Part shown: positions 6,343 to 9,885 of the stretch, piece after piece
Numbering within the stretch: the first letter of the stretch is position 1
Layout of the letters: every line of letters starts with the position of its first letter
Source: Nitrospirota bacterium
GTDB lineage: Bacteria; Nitrospirota; Thermodesulfovibrionia; UBA6902; BMS3Bbin08
DNA: 9,885 nucleotides
Direction: 5' to 3'
Assembly: GCA_016208845.1 (NCBI GenBank)
Contig: JACQXH010000018.1
Coordinates: forward strand, 1-9,885
The notes under the pieces: model-generated
The model's database searches: none
The model's input: the letters and a program-made list of their open reading frames with translations, nothing else
What the model was told of the DNA's origin: nothing
Made by a program: the position numbers and the translations under genes

Positions 6343-7749
6343 TCACTCACTTTTAACAAAAAACAATTTAAAAACTCTCGTCATTATATATTTAAACTGT
6401 TCAAACGATCGTATTTCCCTCAATAATCCGATGATGATAGCGGGCCTTAGATAAAACCCTGCATAGGCCTTGATGAAATATTTCCTCATCTGATCCCATG
6501 TCATATTTTCAGATACATAACTTATTTTATTTATGACTATCCTGTCTGGATCCACGTCTTTTAATTTACCTTCCTTCCTCAATTTTTCCGTCATTTCACT
6601 TCCCGGCACCGGCATCCATAAAGTAAAATTCGCCCTGCTGAAAGGCAGGGAACGGGAAAGTCTTATAGTCTCCAGGACATCTTCTACCTTTTCTTCAGGA
6701 TATCCAATAATGAAAAAGCCGGTCATCCTGATATTGCATGCCCGGCGCACCATGGCCACTTGATCTCTTATCATCTCAAGGGTCTGTCCTCTTCTCATAT
6801 GGTCCATGATCCTCTGAGAACCTGTCTCAATTGCCATGCCAAGTGAATAACAGCCTGCCTGTTCCAATGATTGCAGGAGTTCCTCATCAAGGGACTCTAT
6901 CCGTACCCCGTTAGGGAACGAAATGCTTATCTCCATTCCACTTTCAATTATCCCTCTGCAAACTTCCATCGCTATAGTCCTGTTCGAAGTAAAACAATCG
7001 TCAATGATTTGAAACTCTCTTATCCCGTGATCATAGTAAAGCAATTGCATCTCAGCTAAAATGGACTGGCTGCTCCTCGCCCTTAATTTTCTGCCCATAA
7101 TCCGCGTATTGGCGCAGAAAGTGCAATAATGGGCGCAGCCGCGCGTGCAGGATATCGTTGTCAGTGGAAAGTTTCTCGCAAAGGCCCCTATAGGCGCATT
7201 CGGATATTCATTTGGAGCGATCAGGTCCCAGCTTGGCATACCTAATGAATCGAGGTTCTCGACAGGCTGCAGGGGATTGCAGAGTATACGGTCCTTATCT
7301 CTACGTACAAGATTCGGAATCTCTTCGAATGCACATTCCTGATGACCGGCCAGTTTATTTAAAAGTTTTGGCAAGCCTTCTTCTGCTTCTCCCCTGAACG
7401 CGAAATCCGCTTCAGTCAGGTCTGTCAGAACCTGTTCGGGATCGCCTGAGGGATGAGGGCCGCCTGCGACTGTAATACATCCCGGATTCTTTGACTTAAT
7501 TAACTTTAAAATTTCAAGAGACTCTTTTAGACTGCAAGTATAAACCTGACAACCGGCAACATCATAATCAGCCCTCATCAGTCTGTCTATAAGCTTCTTG
7601 TTGGTCATGCCCTTTTTCATCCCATCGCAGACCTCAACGCTAAATCCATTCTTCCTCAGGGCTGTCGCTATATACCCCAGGCCAAGATTAGGGGTATTGT
7701 GGATCATTCGTTTTTCAGGGGTGAGGGGGTTAATCAAGAGTACTTTCAT
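6343..7749 (-). CDS. B12-binding domain radical SAM protein, first tandem paralog
   Basis: Cobalamin-dependent radical SAM protein of 468 residues, paralog of the gene downstream. The B12-binding domain contains PNLGLGYIATALRKNGFSVE near residues 20-39 and AGGPHPSGDPEQVL near 95-108. The cluster motif is CAHYCTFC (C205, C209, C212), preceded by C201. The core continues with IIDDCFTS, GMAIETGSQ, FFIIGYPEEK and PVPGSEM, and a C-terminal extension of about 60 residues is shared with its partner. Its B12 domain looks more canonical than that of the partner. No good SD is seen before the ATG at 7749. Upstream lies a repeat element of about 90 nt, then the glycosyltransferase on the same strand. 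Both paralogs may act on one pathway, perhaps successive methylations of a lipid or glycan, but this is inference. Confidence 0.92.
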   Translation of the reverse strand: MKVLLINPLTPEKRMIHNTPNLGLGYIATALRKNGFSVEVCDGMKKGMTNKKLIDRLMRADYDVAGCQVYTCSLKESLEILKLIKSKNPGCITVAGGPHPSGDPEQVLTDLTEADFAFRGEAEEGLPKLLNKLAGHQECAFEEIPNLVRRDKDRILCNPLQPVENLDSLGMPSWDLIAPNEYPNAPIGAFARNFPLTTISCTRGCAHYCTFCANTRIMGRKLRARSSQSILAEMQLLYYDHGIREFQIIDDCFTSNRTIAMEVCRGIIESGMEISISFPNGVRIESLDEELLQSLEQAGCYSLGMAIETGSQRIMDHMRRGQTLEMIRDQVAMVRRACNIRMTGFFIIGYPEEKVEDVLETIRLSRSLPFSRANFTLWMPVPGSEMTEKLRKEGKLKDVDPDRIVINKISYVSENMTWDQMRKYFIKAYAGFYLRPAIIIGLLREIRSFEQFKYIMTRVFKLFFVKSE

Positions 7750-7778
7750 ATGTATTAATCCAAATAATGCCTTGAGGA

Positions 7779-7872
7779 AACCACAGAGGACTCAGAGGAC
7801 AATTGTTTTTAATTTGCAAGTTTCAAATTTATAAATTACAATTTCCAATATTCTTCAACCTCTGTGGTAAAT
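7779..7872. repeat. CCACAGAGG inverted-repeat element A with inner 7-nt-period array
   Basis: ACCACAGAGG at 7780-7789 is the exact inverse of CCTCTGTGGT at 7859-7868; the element starts AACCACAGAGGA and ends GTGGTAAAT. Inside, five AT-rich heptamers run from 7815 to 7849: TGCAAGT, TTCAAAT, TTATAAA, TTACAAT and TTCCAAT. It is non-coding and shares its outer arms with element B at 9021-9200. Confidence 0.8.
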
Positions 7873-7896
7873 TGCATTTTCCGGGTTAAGGGTCCC

Positions 7897-7924
7897 GCGT
7901 CAGGAACGCAGGACGCAAAAGACA
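7897..7924. repeat. Weak GC-rich 7-nt-period array
   Basis: Four consecutive heptamers read GCGTCAG, GAACGCA, GGACGCA and AAAGACA, just downstream of the glycosyltransferase stop codon. The middle two match at five of seven positions and the outer two are poor, so this is the weakest of the five arrays. GCGTC (7897-7901) and GACGC (7912-7916) could form a small hairpin; it is too weak to call a terminator. Confidence 0.35.
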
Positions 7925-7936
7925 AAATCCTTGCTG

Positions 7937-8875
7937 TCATTTTCTGGGTCGTTTTACTTTTAATACATAAAGCGGTTTTCGCTGGCTTTCCTGATAATAG
8001 CTTACAAGCATTTCACCAAGAAGACCCATCCCGATAAGCTGCATTCCGATTATTATTAGAAGCGTGCCCAAAAGAAGAAGAGGCCTTGTACCAATAGAAT
8101 GGCCGGCAAACCACTCAAAGACAAGAGATAGATTTATGATAAAACCTATAAAACCAATTAAAAGCCCTATAGGGCCAAAGGCCTGCATGGGTTTGGTAGA
8201 ATACCCCTGCAGGAATTTGACCGTTATCAGATCCAGGATCACCATAAGGGTCCGCGAGATCCCATATTTTGATTTTCCATGCCGCCTCGGGTGATGTATG
8301 GTCTCTACCTCTTTTATCTTTACGCCATACCAGCTGGCAACAGCCGGAATAAAACGATGCAGTTCACCATATATGTTTATATTTTTGACTACTTCAGCTT
8401 TAAAAGCCTTGAGTCCGGAACCATAATCACGGAGCCGCACCCCGGTCACTTTGCTGATCAGCCAGTTAGCTATTTTGGAGGGGAATCTCCTGATCAAAAA
8501 AGGATCCTGTCTATAACGCCTCCATCCGTTAACAACATCATATTCGCCTATCAGCGACACGAGTTTAGGTATGTCCTTAGGGTCATTCTGCAGGTCTCCG
8601 TCGATCGTAACGATAACCTCGCCATTTGCATGATCAAAGCCCGCAGCCCAGGCCGCTGCTTTGCCGAAATTTCTCCTGAATCTCAGTATTTTAACTTTCG
8701 TATCTTTCTCTTCAAGCGGTTCAAGGAGCTCCAGAGTTTTATCTGTGCTTCCATCATCAATGAACAAAAGCTCATAATCATTACCCTGGGTATTCATAAC
8801 AGATTTAAGCGAGGTATAGAGCTCTGTAACATTCTCTTCTTCATTATGTAAGGGAATTACAATTGAAACGAGCAT
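7937..8875 (-). CDS. Family 2 polyprenyl-phosphate glycosyltransferase (DPM1/GtrB/ArnC-like)
   Basis: Membrane-bound GT-A glycosyltransferase of 312 residues that would move a sugar from a nucleotide donor to a polyprenyl phosphate. The N-terminal catalytic domain opens with VSIVIPLHNEEENV, then DDG at residues 40-42 and the metal-binding DGDLQNDP at 92-99. The RRHGKSKYG segment at 197-205 is typical of the DPM1/GtrB/ArnC group. Two C-terminal membrane helices lie near 233-254 and 266-288, as in GtrB and ArnC, and a basic tail follows. Length matches the family. An AAAGGAT on the - strand just before ATG at 8875 serves as SD. The lipid-linked sugar would serve surface glycan or lipid decoration at the inner membrane. 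The sugar cannot be told from sequence. The gene is flanked on both sides by CCACAGAGG repeat elements. Confidence 0.93.
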   Translation of the reverse strand: MLVSIVIPLHNEEENVTELYTSLKSVMNTQGNDYELLFIDDGSTDKTLELLEPLEEKDTKVKILRFRRNFGKAAAWAAGFDHANGEVIVTIDGDLQNDPKDIPKLVSLIGEYDVVNGWRRYRQDPFLIRRFPSKIANWLISKVTGVRLRDYGSGLKAFKAEVVKNINIYGELHRFIPAVASWYGVKIKEVETIHHPRRHGKSKYGISRTLMVILDLITVKFLQGYSTKPMQAFGPIGLLIGFIGFIINLSLVFEWFAGHSIGTRPLLLLGTLLIIIGMQLIGMGLLGEMLVSYYQESQRKPLYVLKVKRPRK

Positions 8876-8913
8876 GGGATCCTTTCCTGTTTCATATTAC
8901 AAATATATTGTTT

Positions 8914-9012
8914 TTAATGCCGATAAATATATCCAGCTATCAAAGTCATTCTGTATTTTAACAAAAACGTCCTGAAAATCCCTGAATTCCCCTGACGCAG
9001 CAACTTTTCAAC
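8914..9012 (-). pseudogene. Possible C-terminal gene remnant upstream of the glycosyltransferase
   Basis: On the - strand a 32-codon open stretch begins after a TAG at 9013-9015 and ends at TAA 8914-8916. Its end reads KYRMTLIAGYIYRH, a mix of basic, aromatic and aliphatic residues that looks like a real protein tail. There is no start codon with an SD before it, and the sequence upstream is repeat element B. It may be the tail of a gene cut off by that element. A stretch of this length also arises by chance fairly often. I cannot name a family. Confidence 0.25.
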
Positions 9013-9020
9013 CTATAAAA

Positions 9021-9200
9021 AGCAGTTAACCACAGACCTGCCTGCCGGCAGGCAGTCCCGCCTCAGGCGAGGACACAGAGGCACAGAGGAAAACCGAGAA
9101 GTGAGAAATGAGAAATAAAAGACAAGAGATTTTCTGCTTCCAATTTCTTATTTCCTATTTCTCATTTAGTTCTCTGTGCCTCCGTGGTAAATGAACTGCT
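9021..9200. repeat. CCACAGAGG inverted-repeat element B with inner 7-nt-period arms
   Basis: This fills most of the 343-nt gap between the glycosyltransferase and sulfatase genes. Outer arms AGCAGTT (9021-9027) and AACTGCT (9194-9200) pair, then ACCAC with GTGGT, then GAGGCACAGAG (9078-9088) with CTCTGTGCCTC (9172-9182). The inner left arm has heptamers GAGAAGT, GAGAAAT and GAGAAAT (9096-9116). The inner right arm, 9142-9169, reads AATTTCT, TATTTCC, TATTTCT and CATTTAG. AAATGAGAAATA (9106-9117) pairs perfectly with 9156-9167. It could fold into a long hairpin. No ORF of note crosses it. Confidence 0.85.
9036..9069. repeat. Nested 34-nt double-palindrome module inside element B
   Basis: An 18-nt perfect palindrome at 9038-9055 (CTGCCTGCC and its inverse) is followed by CGCCT-C-AGGCG at 9059-9069, which extends with TCC/GGA at 9056-9058 and 9071-9073. 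Removing these 34 nt restores AACCACAG-AGGACACAGAGG, which matches the left arm of element A. The borders are ambiguous by a shared GA dinucleotide. It is far more GC-rich than its surroundings. Confidence 0.75.
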
Positions 9201-9217
9201 GTATTAGGTTCTAATAC
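9201..9217 (-). terminator. Hairpin directly after the sulfatase stop codon
   Basis: GTATTAG (9201-9207) and CTAATAC (9211-9217) form a perfect 7-bp stem with a 3-nt loop, one nt after the TAA on the - strand. No T tract follows, so it may stabilise the mRNA end or terminate weakly. It abuts element B. Confidence 0.4.
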
Positions 9218-9218
9218 C

Positions 9219-9885
9219 TTATTTATCATTTCTGATATTATCATTGGCCCTTTGAAGGTTACTCTTGATAATTCCCAGGAGGCGGCTTACAGAGTCCGGC
9301 TCTTTATTTACAAGATCCTCAACCTCTTCTGGATCTTTTTTTAAATTAAAAAGCAATGATTCATTCTTTCCAAGATAATGGATCAGTTTATGATCGCCTT
9401 CCCATACGGCAATACTTCCCGTTTTGATCTGGTGACCACGGCCCGGGTTCTCTTCGAAGTTCATAGAAAAACCTGCTTTGGGCTGCAGATGCATGCCTCT
9501 CAGAAGAGGTACGAGCGACCTGCCTTCCATCCATAAAGGCACAGGAATATTTGCCAGGTCCAGAACGGTCGCAGGAATATCAATCTGCTCCACCATAGCA
9601 TCCACATTTTGTCCTTTTTCCTGACCTGGCTCCCTGATTATAAGAGGGATACGGGTAACCTGTTCATACAGGAATGGCCCTCCGTGGGTGAGGTAACCGT
9701 GATCAAAGCTCTCTCCGTGGTCAGATGATAATATAAGAACTGTATCACCGATATTTACTTTTTCCAGCTGTCCGATAAAATCCTGAAATGTCCTGTCAAT
9801 GTACGAAATGAAATCATCATAATGATCCCTCAAAATATTTGCATCCTTCTGCATTTCATCGGGGAACCGGCGGTATTGAAACAGA
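9219..9885 (-). CDS. Sulfatase, C-terminal part (N-terminus outside the window)
   Basis: Member of the alkaline-phosphatase superfamily, sulfatase branch; it would hydrolyse sulfate esters. The frame stays open to the right edge, where it reads LFQYRRFPDEM ahead of the first internal Met, so the ATG at 9854 is not the true start and the gene is cut by the window. The visible part carries the metal-binding LSSDHGESFDHG segment, then THGGPFLYEQVTRIPLII and a late domain with VEQIDIPATVLDLANI and EGRSLVPLLRG, all typical of arylsulfatase-like proteins. The catalytic CxPxR or SxPxR motif that becomes formylglycine must lie outside, so activity and type cannot be judged. A terminal basic tail ends at the TAA at 9219. 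The substrate is unknown; a glycan role would fit its neighbours. Confidence 0.9.
   Translation of the reverse strand, partial: LFQYRRFPDEMQKDANILRDHYDDFISYIDRTFQDFIGQLEKVNIGDTVLILSSDHGESFDHGYLTHGGPFLYEQVTRIPLIIREPGQEKGQNVDAMVEQIDIPATVLDLANIPVPLWMEGRSLVPLLRGMHLQPKAGFSMNFEENPGRGHQIKTGSIAVWEGDHKLIHYLGKNESLLFNLKKDPEEVEDLVNKEPDSVSRLLGIIKSNLQRANDNIRNDK

Noticed and set aside
4861..7749. Assigning the radical SAM enzymes to hopanoid or bacteriochlorophyll methylases (HpnP/HpnR/BchE)
   Set aside because: Only general B12-radical SAM features are visible, and no neighbouring hopanoid or chlorophyll genes support a specific name.
7750..7936. Cobalamin riboswitch upstream of the B12-dependent enzymes
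   Set aside because: No B12-box-like conserved segment could be seen in this gap or in the other gaps before the radical SAM genes; the gap is filled by repeat sequence.
8279..8851. A 190-codon + strand ORF opposite the glycosyltransferase
   Set aside because: It is the shadow of a clear family 2 glycosyltransferase and shows no protein-family motif.
9021..9200. Insertion sequence or attachment site
   Set aside because: It has inverted arms but no transposase, no integrase nearby, and no clear target-site duplication around the whole element.

Overview
The window looks like chromosomal DNA of a free-living, probably anaerobic bacterium. Its genes have strong Shine-Dalgarno (SD) sequences (AGGAGG), it carries sulfur-trafficking genes, it is rich in cobalamin-binding radical SAM proteins, and its gaps hold CCACAGAGG-type and 7-nt-period repeats. 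From memory this resembles Nitrospirota or Desulfobacterota-type genomes, but nothing here fixes the taxon. No rRNA, tRNA, CRISPR array, transposase or phage gene was seen.

Region 1 (1-1913, + strand) is a compact operon. It encodes a YeeE/YedE membrane protein, a TusA-like sulfur carrier (CPHP motif), a small membrane-anchored protein with a 9-residue Gly-Tyr-Gly-His-Ala-Pro repeat tail, and a universal stress protein. A strong intrinsic terminator closes it. The two sulfur proteins form a known kind of pair: a membrane channel for a sulfur compound and a cytoplasmic sulfur carrier. The repeat gene is frameshifted inside its array by a 13-nt partial unit.

Region 2 (1924-4785, + strand) holds an FAD-dependent amine-oxidase/UDP-galactopyranose-mutase-like oxidoreductase and a B12-binding radical SAM protein. 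Neither has a visible SD. A 7-nt-period inverted repeat lies between them and overlaps the stop codon of the first.

Region 3 (4861-9885, - strand) holds, in transcription order from the right edge, a sulfatase whose N-terminus is outside the window, a family 2 polyprenyl-phosphate glycosyltransferase, and two tandem paralogous B12-binding radical SAM proteins. It converges on region 2. The content suggests, without proving, a surface glycan or lipid modification locus.

The least ordinary signal is in the gaps. Five intergenic spots carry short degenerate arrays with a 7-nt period but different sequences. Two of them lie inside larger elements bounded by AACCACAG.../...GTGGTAAAT arms. These elements sit on either side of the glycosyltransferase gene, and one contains a nested 34-nt double-palindrome module.
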